64,000 bases of DNA from Closterium sp. Naga37s-1 (taxonomy: Eukaryota > Streptophyta > Zygnematophyceae > Desmidiales > Closteriaceae), in contig CANJKZ010000068.1 of assembly GCA_947471745.1 (NCBI GenBank), positions 2,709,001 to 2,773,000 of the forward strand, in the 5' to 3' direction. Shown here one piece after another: positions 21,625 through 32,232 of this stretch. Position 1 is the first letter of the stretch. The number at the start of each line of letters is the position of its first letter. Made by a program: the position numbers and the translations under genes. The notes beneath the pieces were generated by a model. That model was not told the origin of the DNA, did no database searches, and saw only the letters and a list, made by a program, of their open reading frames with translations.

Positions 21625-21832
21625 CACCCCCATAGGCAAAGTGGGGGAGAACAAGGGGTCACAAGACCAGTCAAGCACAGTAAAGCAAGCTCAGGGTGGA
21701 TCCCAATGTCACCACACATTCCGAGCACAAGTTCAAGGCCACAAGGCCAGTTCACATGCAAGATCATATATAGAGGCAAACAAGCAAGTGCAGGTATAGA
21801 TAGATCACAGTACAAGCAAGGTCAAGAAGAGA

Positions 21833-23718
21833 GTAAGTGAGGCCAAGTAGGCACAAGACCTAGCATCGTACAGCACCGCTAATGATCACAAGGCGGAAGT
21901 GCCTTGGTAAAGATATCAGCAGTGTTGGCCTCAGAGGCCACGTAAGCAAGGCGCAGCTGACCACGCTGCTGCAGCTCACGAGCAAGGAAGTAGCGAAGAG
22001 CAATGTGCTTCGTTCTGTGCTCCAGTCTGTGCTCCCGACACAAGGCCAGCATGGCCTTGTTGTCTACGTACAGAACTGGAGGAGAACGAGGCGGCTCTCC
22101 TAGGTCAGTCAGCAGGTAGGTGAGCCAGCGTAGCTCCTGTGCAGCCATGGCCCCCGCGTAGATCTCAGCCTCACAGCTGGAGCCGAGAACAGAAGACGAG
22201 CGGGTAGACCGCCATGAAACAGAGCCGGAACCAAGGCTGAAGGTGTAACCCTGTGACGACCGCTGCGTAGCCTGGTCGTCAGCCCAAGAAGCGTCTGCGT
22301 GACCTGTGAGGACCACTGAACGCCGCCCTCCAAGCACTAGCCCCATGCCCGACGTACTGCACAAGTAGCGCAACACCCTCTTCGCTGCAGCCATGTGCTC
22401 TGGTCGGTGTCTCCCAGGAGCAACATAGCGTGCCAAGATGCTAAGAGGGTATGCAAGGTCAGGTCGAGTGCAGGTCATCAGGTACATGAGGCAGCCAACA
22501 AGCTCTGGGTACGGGCCACTCGGCTCTACGGACTCATCCGAAGGCAGAGCTGAGAGCGAGTGGCGAGTAGACAGAGGAGTGGCCTGAGGCGAGGAGTACG
22601 TGAAGTCGAAGCGCTGAAGGACCTGCTGCACCATGTGTGACTGAGTCAGGGTAATGGTGCGCTGTGCTCTGTCCCGGGTGATCTGCAAGCCAAGGTAGCT
22701 GCACAGTTCACCCAGGTCTGTGCACGTGTGTCTCTTCTGCAGCTCGGACTTCACATGGGCGAGTCCAGCAGTGTCAGCAGTGGCAAAGACCAAGTCGTCG
22801 ACGTACACGAGGATGTAGAACGGCGGCAAAGAGGTGTCGGTGCGCAGAAACAGCGACGGGTCGGCAGTAGAAGGAGCAAACTCAAGAGCCGCAAGTGTAG
22901 TCCTCAGTGTGTCGTGCCACTCACGGGGCGCCTGGCAGAGACCGTAGACTGGCCGGCGGAGGCTCCACTGGGTACCAGGAGGAAACGACCCAGTGAAGCC
23001 AGGTGGACGGCGCAGCCAGATCTCCTCGTGCAGGCTGCCCTGCAAGAAAGCAGTGCTGAAGTCAAGAGAGTGAAGCTCGTAGTCGCGCTGAGCGGCTATG
23101 TGCAGCAGCACCCGAAGAGTGGTCATCTTCGGGGTGGGAGAGAAGGTCTGAAAGTAGTCAACTCCCTGCCGTTGACTGAAGCCTCGAGCCACGTAACGCG
23201 CCTTGAAGACATGCGGAGAACCCGGCGGCCGCTTCACCCTGAAAATCCACATGCCACTGACGATGTTTGCCCCAGGTGGGGGAACCTCGTCGACGTAGGT
23301 GCCTGTGGACTTCCAGGAAGCCATCTCTGCGTCCATGGCTGACTGCCACTCTGAGGAGTAGGGACCCTCGATCGCCTCAGCGTACGATCGAGGAGTCGGG
23401 ATGTCTGGTGCATCCGGGTCTCCCTCAGGGGCAATCAGCATGGACACAAGATGAGGCAAAGCAGCAGCAAAACACTGGAACTCCTCCTGCCTGTCCTCAA
23501 GGACGTCCGTGCTAAGAGCACACTCACCCCCGACGGACGGAGGACAGACAGACTCAGACTCAGCAACAAGACTCGCGGCGTAGTCCAGACGACAGTGAGC
23601 AGCGAAGTCGACAAGCTCAGCAACCAAGGCAGACGCAGCAGTGGACTCAAAGGAAGGGTCAGTGACAACAGTAGCCAGGAGACGCGTGACAGTAGGACTG
23701 GCAGCACGAAGAGAGTCA
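21833..23718 (-). pseudogene. E6 reverse transcriptase and RNase H
   Basis: Open for 582 codons from 23627 to a TAG at 21879, with upstream sequence in frame to a TAG at about 23719. RT blocks are GTYVDEVPPPGANIVSG, ARYVARGFSQRQGVDYFQTF, SLDFSTAFLQGSL and the catalytic YILVYVDDLVFAT. RNase H has TGHADASWADDQ, SSCEAEIYAGAMAAQELRW, LYVDNKAMLALCREH and NTADIFTKALPPCDH. The TAG at 21879 truncates about 20 C-terminal residues. Catalytic residues are all present. Confidence 0.9.
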
Positions 23719-23721
23719 GAC

Positions 23722-25853
23722 TACGGGTCAGCAAGAGCAGGAAGAGAGGACTCTGGAGGAGACGGCAAGGGGACACTCAGTGGAGCAGTGGAAGGATGCA
23801 GTGCCATCTGGTGCGTGCCCGGGACCGTAGGAGGACGCTGACGCGGAACACGACGACTAGCGCGAACAGCACGAACAGGCGATGCAGGACGAGACGCAGG
23901 CGCACGACGCTCAGCAAAATCTCCTGTAAGACCAGTGTAGGGAGAAGGAGCAGGCAGTGGGGAGGCGGGCTGTAACTGTGACTGCGACTGGACAGACTGT
24001 GGACACTCTACGAGAGGAGCAGGACTAGGAGAAAGCGGGACACCAAGAACCTGCTCAAGGAGCGAAACGAAGTACGTCCGCGGCCGCGCAGCGCCTCCAG
24101 AAACAGCAGGGACAGCACCAGTACCCCCAGCGGCAGCACCAGCGCCAGCAGCACTCCCAGCTCCAGCAGCGCCAACCCCAGTACCCTCAGAAGCACCAGC
24201 GCTAGCAGTACCTCCAGCACCAGCACCCCCAGCAGCTCCAGCGCCTCCAGCAGCGCCAGCAGCACCTCCAGCAGGACCAACTCCAGCAGCCCCAGCAGCA
24301 CTTCCAGTCCCAGCAGCTCCAGTACCGCCAGTACGAGCACCTCCAGGACCAGTGGCTCCAGCACCTCCAGCGCCGACGGCAGGGTCAGAAGCAACAGCAG
24401 CACCTCCAGCTCCAGCAGCACGGCTCCAGCGCCTGGCAAACCACTCGCGCAGCTCCTGTGGAGAGGGTAGCTCCCGCCGAGACAAAACACCCGAAGGACT
24501 CCCAGACCTAGCACCCCCAGGCTCCGCACCCCCAGACTCCGCACCCCCAGGCTCAGCACCCCCAGACTCAGCACCCCCAGGCTCGGCACCCCCAGGCTCA
24601 GCACCCCGAGACCCCGCACCCGCAGGCTCAGCACCCCTAGCAGCACCAGAGTCAACAGCTACCTCGACAGGCTCGACTGCGTCTACCTGGGACACACCTG
24701 ACGGGGCAGGACCCTGAGGGGGGAGAGGGTCTACCGGGGGGGGGCCTGGCGCTAGGAAGAGGGGCGGCGGGGGAAGGGGCGCAGTGCGGTAGGGGAAGAG
24801 ACGGTAGTAAGGAACCGACTCGTCAAAGGTGACGTCCTGGGAGGATAGAATACGGCGCGAGGTGGGGTGGTAAAACTGCCAACCAGGTGCGTCAGGGGGG
24901 AATCCAAGGAAGACGCAGGGAACAGCACGGGGGGACAGCTTGTCCGCAGACAAGTCGCGGACAAACGCCCGGGATCCCCAGATACGGAACGCAGACGCAT
25001 CGCCAACCTTCCCCGTCCACCGCAAGGTGGGGGAGGTCTCTGGCAAGGAGACCCGGGGCTGAAGGTTGATCTGATGCGCCGCGTACCGAACCGCAAACGG
25101 CCACAGAAAATGGGGAGCAGCCGCATGGATCATGGACGTACGAGCGACGTCCATGATCATGCCAATGCGGCGCTCAGCAATCGCATTTTGCTGTGGAGAG
25201 GCCGGAAGCGTGAACGTCTGGCGGATGCCCTGTTCACGATAGAAGGCTCCCAGAAGGCCAGAGGAAAACTCCCCGCCTCTGTCAGAGTGTAGACGCAGAA
25301 CAGGAAAGTCCGAGCCGAAACTCTCCCGGAGCTGGAGACGAGCTGCGCGGATCCAGTCGATCAACACCCCAATGACGTCACCCTTGCTGCGCAAGGGGGT
25401 CACCGTGGTGTAACGCGAGTAGTCGTCAACCACCAACAGGAAGTAACGCTCGTGACCCTGGCCACGGACGCGGGCGGGGCCCCACACGTCCATGTGAAGA
25501 GTCTGCAGCGGAGCCTCTGTCGGAGGAAACTCAGAGAAGTGAGGAGCGGCGCGCTGCCGCCCCTCGACGCAGGGAACGCAGGTAGGGGCCGGTCCCGGAG
25601 GAAGGGGAGGGAGGGACCGGGGGAGACCCGAGACAAGGTAACGGGAGGCCATGCCTCGGAGACGAGGCAAGGAGGGGTGACCAAGGCGGTGGTGCCAGAG
25701 GAGAGTCTGGTGAGACAGGAGACGACACGAGCAGGGAGCAGACTCAGGACCAGACCTGGACGCAGCAGCAAACACCTGACCCGACGCAGCTACCTGACCA
25801 GACTCAGCAACCGGAGAGGTCTCAGTAGTCAGTGTGTACAGGCTCGACCCCGG
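23722..25853 (-). pseudogene. E6 integrase and linker
   Basis: Runs in one frame between TAG codons. It begins after the protease with the pre-integrase module LLWHHRLGHPSLPRLRGMAS and CVPCVEGRQ. The integrase core has D in HMDVWGPA, D in HSDRGGEF and E in AIAERRIGM. The C-terminal part (FRIWGSRAFVRDL, CVFLGFPPDAPGW, QDVTFDESVPYY) is complete. The linker after about 24720 is built from GAEPGGAESG repeats, an LREWFARRW block and a Gly/Ala tract (24100-24400), then Arg/Pro-rich sequence. Confidence 0.88.
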
Positions 25854-25856
25854 CTA

Positions 25857-26220
25857 ACGGGTAAACGTGGCCAAGTGTCGGCCCGTCCGAGCACACGTAC
25901 AGTGGGTCACTCGCTGACTCGCAGGAGTGAACTGGTCAACCCCCCCATCCTGTAGATCAGCTCCACTCACCAAGTTCGTGGAGAACGAGGGGAGGTAGAG
26001 ACCTGACAGGGTGCCAGAGGGGGCCGCCGGACACGGTAAGACAGTGGAGAAGTGGGCAAGGACAGGACCCCCAGAGGGATCTGCCAGGGAGACCGCAACC
26101 GGCCGACTAAGCGGCGTAAGCGTGGTGCGGTCTCGGAAGAAGGAGCGGGAAGCACCCGAGTCAAGGGTGAAGGTGTGTACGGCCTGAGCCGACGTGGTAC
26201 CTGAGAGAGAGACTCACCAG
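25857..26220 (-). pseudogene. E6 protease
   Basis: HTFTLDSGASRSFFRDRT carries the D-S-G triad of a Copia aspartic protease, followed by VSLADPSGGPVLA and GLYLPSFSTNLV. The block is in frame with integrase except for the TAG at 25854, and out of frame with the zinc-knuckle segment above 26215. Confidence 0.8.
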
Positions 26221-27681
26221 CACCTGTGGCAGCAGACGCACTAGCACCTAGAGCAGCAGCCTCACCAGTACCTAGAGCAGCAGCCTCAATGCCCGGGTCA
26301 GGCGGAACACATAGGTAACAGTCACCCTCATCACTAGTAGACACAACATACATGGCAGCAAGAATAGCATCATAATCCAGATCAAAGATAGCAACCCCCG
26401 ACCTAAGCAGCTCGCCCCAGCGGGGGATCTCAGTGGCGTCAGGGAACTGGAGACGCCAAGCGTCCGTCAGGCGGCCGAAGCAGTGCTGGGTGGTGTGCGG
26501 GCCACCGCACGGCTCACCAGTGCGGTCGCCGGTACGCAGGACGTAGGCACAAGGACCAGCACCCCGCCCCGCTGACGTGCAGCGTACCACTCACGAAGCT
26601 GCTGGGGGGGCGGGGTCTCACGAGTGCGCTGCTGCTGCTGGCGCTGACCACCACCGAAGCCGCCCCGCTGCGCAGAGCCACCCCGACCAGCTCCACCTCC
26701 ACCGCCGCCACCTCCGCCACCGCCGCCACCGCCACCTCCTCCGCTCCCACCGCCGCCGCCGCCACCGCCTCCGCCTCCACCGCCGCCACCGAAGCCCCCA
26801 CCCCCGCCACCACTCCCACCGCCATCCCCACTCCCCCCGCCGCCTCCACCGCCACCTCCACCACCCCCGCCAGCCCCTCCAGCGCCCTTGCCCCCCTTGC
26901 CCTTGCCGGTGCGGCGTCTCCCGCTAGGGGCAGACGCAGCGCCGACCGACTCGGTGCCAACAAAGTTGACGGCAGCAGCAGAGGCAACAGAGGGCAAAAG
27001 GGGGGAGGGGGAGCACCCCTCAAAGAAGGGGGCACAAGGGTCACCACGAGAGGCTCCTACAGCGACTATACTTTTCTCAGCTGCTAGGAGGCGCTCCTCT
27101 AGGAGGTCAACGGTGAGTGTGGTGGGGCAAACAGAGAGGAAGTGGTCCCTGACCGAGCGAAGGGAGTCAGGGAGCCGGGTGACTATGTAGTAGAGGGTGA
27201 TGTACATGGGGGGGGGGGGGTTCTTGGCGCAGAACTCAGCAGGAAGCGCAGCGCGGTAGCGGGTGTCACTAGTGCGGAGGTGCGTAATGAGGTCAGCGAC
27301 TGTGGGATAGTCGGCGAGGTCAGGAAACAGGTACGGTAGCATGAGGCGGCTAAGAGCAGCAGTGGCAGGGGAAGAGTAGCGTGCAATGACAGCGTTGTAC
27401 AAGGTCTTAGCACTCTTGTACTGACTAAAGTGCGCGCGCTCAGTGGACGGCAGGTGACTACGCACAGCAAGACGAGCAGCAGCATCGCGTGTGGCCCACT
27501 GTGAGCGAACAGAGCTGTCAGCATCGGCAGCAGGGGCAGTAGAGGCGCCAGACGTGAGATCGAACAGTGAGAGACCGTCTTTCCTATCGCACTGTAGGAA
27601 AAGCTGCAGATCATCGACCCAGACCTCAAAGTCAACAGCCCGACCCTCAGCATCAAAGACGAGAACGCTAGGGGTAGCCAT
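26221..27681 (-). pseudogene. E6 gag
   Basis: The ATG at 27681 opens MATPSVLVFDAEGRAV. Conserved blocks are FEVWVDDLQLFLQCD, RSQWATRDAAARL, YSSPATAALSRL, LPDSLRSVRDHFLSVCPTTL and LLEERLLAAEK. From about 26930 to 26660 the protein is an almost pure Gly tract with basic and Gln residues at its end. A frameshift near 26560 separates this from the knuckle segment CAYVLRTGDRTGEPCGGPHT and QHCFGRLTDAWR, followed by EGDCYLCVPPDPG. The two parts would be one gag if in frame. Confidence 0.87.
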
Positions 27682-28729
27682 GACAGCAGTAGCAGCAGGC
27701 TAGGGGCAGCAGCAGCAGTGGCAGCAGTAGGGGTGCAGTTCAGCGACGCTCTTACCAGGGCAGAGGGCCGCAAGTGGTGGGGCAGGGCCGAGGCGCACCG
27801 GTAGGGACGGGCCGAGGCGCGCCGGCAGGGACGGGCCGAGGCGCGCCGGCAGGGACGGGCCGAGGCGCGCCGGCAGGGACGGGCCGAGGCGCGCCGGCAG
27901 GGCCGAGGCGCACCGGCGGCTGCAGTCAGCGGCTGCGGCGGCTGCAGCCTCGGCTGTGGTGGCGCCGGCTGCTGCTGGTGGCGGCTGCGACGGCTGCGAC
28001 CCCGGGAGTGACGGCGGCGGCCGCTGCTGTCGGCGGCGGCCGCTGCTGTCGGCGGCAACGGCGGCGGCGGCTGCTGCTGCAGGGGCGGCGACGGTGGGGC
28101 GGCATGTCCGTAAGGGAGCCGAGAAGGGTCCGCGAAGGAGCCGTGAGGGGCCGCGAAGGGAGGCGACGGGGCCGAGAAGGGGCCTGAGGGGCCGCGAAGG
28201 GCGGCGACGGGGCCGTGAGGGGTGGCGTCGGGGCCGCGAAGGGCGGCGACAGGGCCGGGGAGGGCGGCGACGGGGCCGCGAAGGGGCCGCAAGGGGCCGC
28301 GAAGGGGCCGCGAGGGGCCGCAAGGGGCCTCGAAGGGCGGCGACGGGGCCGAGACGGGCGGCGACGGGGCCGCGAAGGGCGGCGACGGGGCCGCGAAGGG
28401 CGGCGACGGGGCCGCGAAGGGCGGCGACGGGGCCGCGAAGGGCGGCGACGGGGCCGCGAAGGGGCCGCGAGGGGCCACGAAGGGGCCGCGAGGGGCCTGA
28501 CGGGGCCGCGAAGGGCCGTGAGAGGGGCCGTGAGGGGCCGTGAGAGGGGCCGCTACGGGGCCGTAAGAGGGCGCGACGGGCCGCTAAGGGCAGGGGACGC
28601 GACGGGAGGGCAGGCACACGGGGCGCGACTCGGGCAGGGGCGAAGCGCGCTCCGGGCAGGAAAAAAAAAAAATCGATTTTCGTGGTGGGCCCTAGGAAAC
28701 GTTCCCACTAGGGAACCTGCTCTATACCA
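27682..28729 (-). repeat. E6 GC-rich leader and primer binding site
   Basis: About 1 kb between the primer site (minus strand TGGTATAGAGCAGG from 28729) and gag. It contains 24-bp repeats near 27800-27905 (GCGCGCCGGCAGGGACGGGC core) and a 21-bp array near 28330-28470 (GGCGACGGGGCCGCGAAGGG core, about seven copies), plus an A12 run at 28661-28672. Long ORFs on both strands here are a composition effect. A TAG lies a few codons before the gag ATG in the same frame. Confidence 0.8.
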
Positions 28730-29244
28730 TGTGCGCGCAGCTGGTTGGAGCTCCACGCCTCATCATGAGTCCAGCACAGACGCCTGGCAGACTCCATGCC
28801 AACGACTGAGCCCACCAGCCACATCGACCGGGCAACCAGGTCTACGCCGTCAGGTCGGCGTCCTCCCTGGTCGGCGTCCCATCGTCGCCCACGTAGGGAC
28901 CAGGCCGCCGACTTCGCCAAGTCGTCGGCCACCTAAGGTCGGCGCCCTCCACCCCGGCGCCCTGATACTCGACGCCCAACTGCTCGGTGTCCACAGCCTC
29001 CCCTGTCAAGGTCGACGTCAGGCCCTCCCTCGTCGACCACCAGCTCCGGTCGACGACCAAGTCGACCACCCCAAGTCGGCGCCCAGAAGTCGGCGCCCGT
29101 CGCAGTGGCCCTCGTGCAGGTCGGCCTCCACGTCGACCAGCACGCCCACTGCTGCAGGTCGGCTGCACTCCCCCGTACACCCGGCCACGAGATCCGTTCC
29201 GCCCAAGCAACGACGGGGCCACACACAACTCCTGTTGACACATT
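28730..29244 (-). repeat. E5 LTR fragment (E2 family)
   Basis: Minus strand begins TGTCAACAGG at 29244 and matches the outer part of the E2 LTR (7800-7994), including the CAGTGGCCC, CCGTGCAGGTCG and CACTGCTGCAGGT blocks. The inner part is lost at the E6 border. It is GTCGAC/GTCGGC-rich like E2. Its outer edge abuts satellite DNA directly. Confidence 0.75.
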
Positions 29245-29880
29245 TTGCATACTATACTATCCGTGCACAGTTGTAGGCCATCGAACACACAAACAAGCAT
29301 CACGTGCTGCGTAGTTGTGCGAATGAGTTTAAAAAAGTACCTATGGCAATGTAATTTATTGAACTACCTGAATGCGTGAACAAATGGTGCTAAAATGGCA
29401 ACCAGACGATGAAACGGTGACATGTTGCGTACTAGCCTATCCTTGCACAGTTTCTGGCTCTTGAACACACAAACAAGCGCCACGTGCTGCGTAGTTGTTT
29501 GAATGAGCTCAAACCAGTTCCTATGGCAATGTAATTGGTTGCACTATCTGAATGGGTGAACAAATGGTGCCAAAACAATAACCAGACGATGAAACGGTGA
29601 CATGTTGTGTACTTGCCTATCCTTGCACACTTTCAGGCCATCAAATGCACAAACAAGCGTCACGTGCTGTGTTGTTTGAATGAGCTCAAACCGGTTCCTA
29701 TGGCAAGGTAATTGTTTTAAATACATGAATGTGTGAACAAATGTGCTAAAAAAAACAACCAAACGACGAAGTTGTGACATGTTGCGTATCGGCATATCCT
29801 TGAAAAAAATCGGGCCATTGAACGCACAAACAAGAGTCACGTGCTGCGTAGATGTGTGTATAAGCTCCGTGGAAAATGTT
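29245..29880. repeat. 181-bp satellite, array 1 (about 3.5 copies)
   Basis: Tandem monomers of about 180 bp. The marker GAAACGGTGACATGTTG recurs at 29411 and 29591 and as GTTGTGACATGTTG near 29771; CACGTGCTGCGTAG and AACAAGC motifs recur in each monomer. The monomers are the reverse complement of those at 59940-61298. The first monomer is cut by the E5 LTR at 29244; the last degrades near 29870. Confidence 0.88.
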
Positions 29881-30927
29881 ATATGCACGTCAGTATGAGT
29901 GTATATCATCCTAACGTCCTGCCTTGTGATCGTGCAATTCATGCTTGCGTCATTTGCATGAGCATAAATCACAATGTATGGCTGTTGGATTTTATCACCT
30001 CTGTGTTTTCTCCAAGTCTAAATGCTTGATCGCGCAGGATAAATTTATAGCTTTCCAACGATACCAATATCGCCTTATTCCGACCAAGATCGCCCAAGTT
30101 ACAAGATTTCCAAGGTTTGGGAATCCTATCTTAATTTTGGATATTAACTAAATTGGAATATTATTGAGTCATGACTATATAGAGATCTTTGGTTGGGTGG
30201 TTAGGAAGGCAACTTTGACTTTTGAATTGGAGTGGCTAGAAGTTTCTAGCTTGGGTTGCAAATGTTCCAACACCTAGGCAAAATCCAATTGGATTGGATT
30301 TTGCATGTGACACCTCAAGGACCTCATCATGAGGGTTGCATCTTTGATGCTAGGAAGGTTCCCACCATCCTTCCAAAGCATTTGGAGAGCCCTTCCCTCA
30401 CAAGGTTTTCTTGAAACACCCCAACTCCTTATTCCGTGTTTAATTTTTGTTCTTCCTACATCCTTTCTAGTGAAAGTAGCAGCTATACGTTTTTTATTGG
30501 TTCTCACTCCCTTGACCACCTTTTGACCTAATTCAACTTCGAGGTGGTAGCTAAGACTACCGCGCGCAATCGTACTAAGCGAATTTGTGTTTAGTTGAGA
30601 AACGAATTCGTCGTAAGTCTTCAAAGTGGTCGGATCTTGGGCAATAGTAATGACAGTTTGACCGACGGGTTGATGACCTACCTGTTCAAGTCGAATTCGA
30701 CGTGACTGAATTCGAGAAACAAGTATCTGGTAATTGTTTGTTTTTGGGGGCTTTCAGTGGTGAACGAGTTGCTGCGTGGTGGACTGACACCAATGGAAAG
30801 GTGTGGATGGTTATTGTCACCAACTTGCCAATAAGTAGGGTACAATAGCTGAAAGCACAGACAATCACGCTAGGCACATCCAATACCATACCACACTTGT
30901 AACATAAGAAGCATACTATATTACAAC
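29881..30927. other. AT-rich sequence without recognised gene
   Basis: Lower GC than the transposons. I see no LTR, tandem array or conserved protein motif. A minus-strand ORF of 116 codons (30274-30624, starting MKTYDEFVSQLNTNSLS) has no motif I recognise. Confidence 0.5.
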
Positions 30928-31065
30928 TGTCAGAGGTCCACTGGTGATCCCCGATTGATCCTAGGGAAGGGTTACAGGCACGTTGGCCTGGGGGGTTATG
31001 GGCGCACTGACCCGCTACTTAACAAGCCCTTTTATCCCAATGGTCTAGTGGTTGGGATTCTGACA
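30928..31065 (+). repeat. TRIM 5' LTR
   Basis: 138 bp, TGTCAG to CTGACA, ending one base before the TGGTATCAGAGC primer site. An A-box-like TGGTCTAGTGG lies at 31041-31051, near its 3' end. Confidence 0.93.
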
Positions 31066-31109
31066 TGGTATCAGAGCGAAGGTCTCGGGTTCGAATCCCG
31101 GTGTGTGCA
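31034..31109 (+). promoter_or_regulatory. tRNA-like fold with Pol III A and B boxes in the TRIM
   Basis: A box TGGTCTAGTGG (31041-31051) and B box GGTTCGAATCC (31088-31098) match the tRNA consensus with tRNA-like spacing. By hand folding, the D arm GTCT/GGAT, an anticodon-like stem TCTGA/TCAGA with a 7-nt loop, and a 5-bp T stem with the 7-nt loop TTCGAAT all form. The acceptor stem does not pair and position 33 is not U, so it is not a functional tRNA. The LTR/PBS border falls inside the anticodon-like loop. A Pol III start here would give an RNA spanning the primer site. Confidence 0.5.
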
Positions 31110-31134
31110 CTTCGGGCATCCCAGTGCGGGGGGG

Positions 31135-31272
31135 TGTCAGAGGTCCACTGGTGATCCCCGATTGATCCTAGGGAAGGGTTATAGGCACGTTGGCCTGGGG
31201 GGTTATGGGCGCACTGACCCGCTACTTAACAAGCCCTTTTATCCCAATGGTCTAGTGGTTGGGATTCTGACA
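31135..31272 (+). repeat. TRIM 3' LTR
   Basis: 138 bp, near-identical to the 5' LTR, preceded by the G-run polypurine tract and followed by the ACAAC target duplication. Confidence 0.93.
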
Positions 31273-31459
31273 ACAACATTGCAGAAAAACCAAAACATGT
31301 GCAAAATATTCGTACTGGAAGCTAACGGAACGTTAGCCAAGAAATACTTGACAAGTTTCCTAAACCACAACAAAAAAATGGTCCATTCATTCTAGTCTAT
31401 TCATTCTATCATTCGTAATCAACAAAGAAATACTTGACAAGTCCTCGCCGCTCCTTTTT

Positions 31460-31748
31460 GGGCGGATTGGAATTTTTCTGATGGCGATCTACATGCAGCT
31501 ATATATACAAATTCACATTCGAACATCGTGATCCACCTTAAGTTTTTTTTGTTACTTGTCTTGACTCGTCTTGTGACCGTTTGTTTTCCCTTGCTTGCCT
31601 TTATGCCCCTCACTTGGCCTATGAGGGTGTGTCAAATGTTATATGAGTTTGTTAGGCTACATCGAGTTGCGTTGTTTAGGGTACAAGTCTACAAGACCTT
31701 CTAGGTTTCATATTTGAGCCCATCTCCTGCTAGTCACATTCATTCCGC
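31460..31748 (+). mobile_element. E7: 3' end of a short-LTR Copia
   Basis: Untranslated tail with the ATCGTGATCCACCTTA and CTTGTGACCGTTTG blocks also seen in E4, E6 and E9, the polypurine tract CCTATGAGGGTG and an LTR starting TGTCAAATGT at 31630. The LTR runs for about 119 bases and lacks its last 10-15, where the hAT element begins. No coding part is present in the window. Confidence 0.75.
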
Positions 31749-32232
31749 CAACGCTCGTGCTAGCATTTGGGGCACCCTGAGGCCTCAGGGCACTTTTCTG
31801 GAATCTTAAAAAATGCACTGATTTGTCAAGGCAAATTTTCAAAACTATTTTGTATGTTCAGGGCTTCTGCAGAAATCAATCCTGACCTGTCAGGGCACAA
31901 AACATGTGTTCAAGGTTCAGAACTTAACACACACCAGACCAGACCAGACTCTGCTGAGCAGAGCAGAGCAGAGGAGAGCAGAGCAGAGCAGAGCAGCACA
32001 TACAGTTGGAGTTTTATCACTAAATTAACTCCTACACCTGCTCTTAGCCCTCCTCCTCCTCATCATCATCATCGCTGCTGCTACTAAACCGACTTTCATT
32101 GCTGCTGCTGCTGCCATGTTCGGTATCCACTTCTTGTCCATCCTCCAACACGTTCCCCTTTCCCTCCGCACTCACTGGCTTGTGCATCTGCTTCTCCCTT
32201 CTCCTAATAGGCCTCCTCTTCTTGCTGTTGCG

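Larger units (their letters stand above)
21497..28729 (-). mobile_element. E6: short-LTR Copia inserted in E5
   Basis: Minus-strand element with PBS (28716-28729), GC-rich leader, gag, protease, integrase, linker, RT-RNase H, polypurine tract and 3' LTR (21497-21624). The expected 130-bp 5' LTR is absent beyond 28729. Of the short-LTR clade copies here, E6 retains the most complete domain set, including the protease. Breaks are two frameshifts in the gag C-terminal part (near 26560 and 26215), TAG at 25854-25856, TAG at about 23719-23721 and TAG just before the C-terminus. Confidence 0.9.
30928..31272 (+). mobile_element. Complete 345-bp TRIM/SMART-type LTR element
   Basis: Two 138-bp LTRs (30928-31065 and 31135-31272) start TGTCAG and end CTGACA and differ by one base (ACAGG versus ATAGG). 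Between them are 69 bp: a primer site TGGTATCAGAGC at 31066, a T-arm-like hairpin, and a G-rich polypurine tract (GCGGGGGGG) before the second LTR. Both flanks carry ACAAC (30923-30927 and 31273-31277), a 5-bp target site duplication. The element has everything needed in cis for reverse transcription and integration and no coding capacity, so enzymes must come from another element. TGTCA starts and the TGACA/TGGTATCAGAG junction resemble the short-LTR Copia clade, a possible helper. Confidence 0.93.

Noticed and set aside
27700..28617. Long Pro/Arg/Ala-rich ORFs on both strands
   Set aside because: They are products of a GC-rich tandem repeat in the E6 leader, open in several frames at once.
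30274..30624. 116-codon minus ORF (MKTYDEFVSQLN)
   Set aside because: No recognised motif or supporting context; kept only as a note.
31041..31109. tRNA gene
   Set aside because: A and B boxes and three arms are present, but the acceptor stem does not pair and it overlaps the LTR/PBS of a mobile element.
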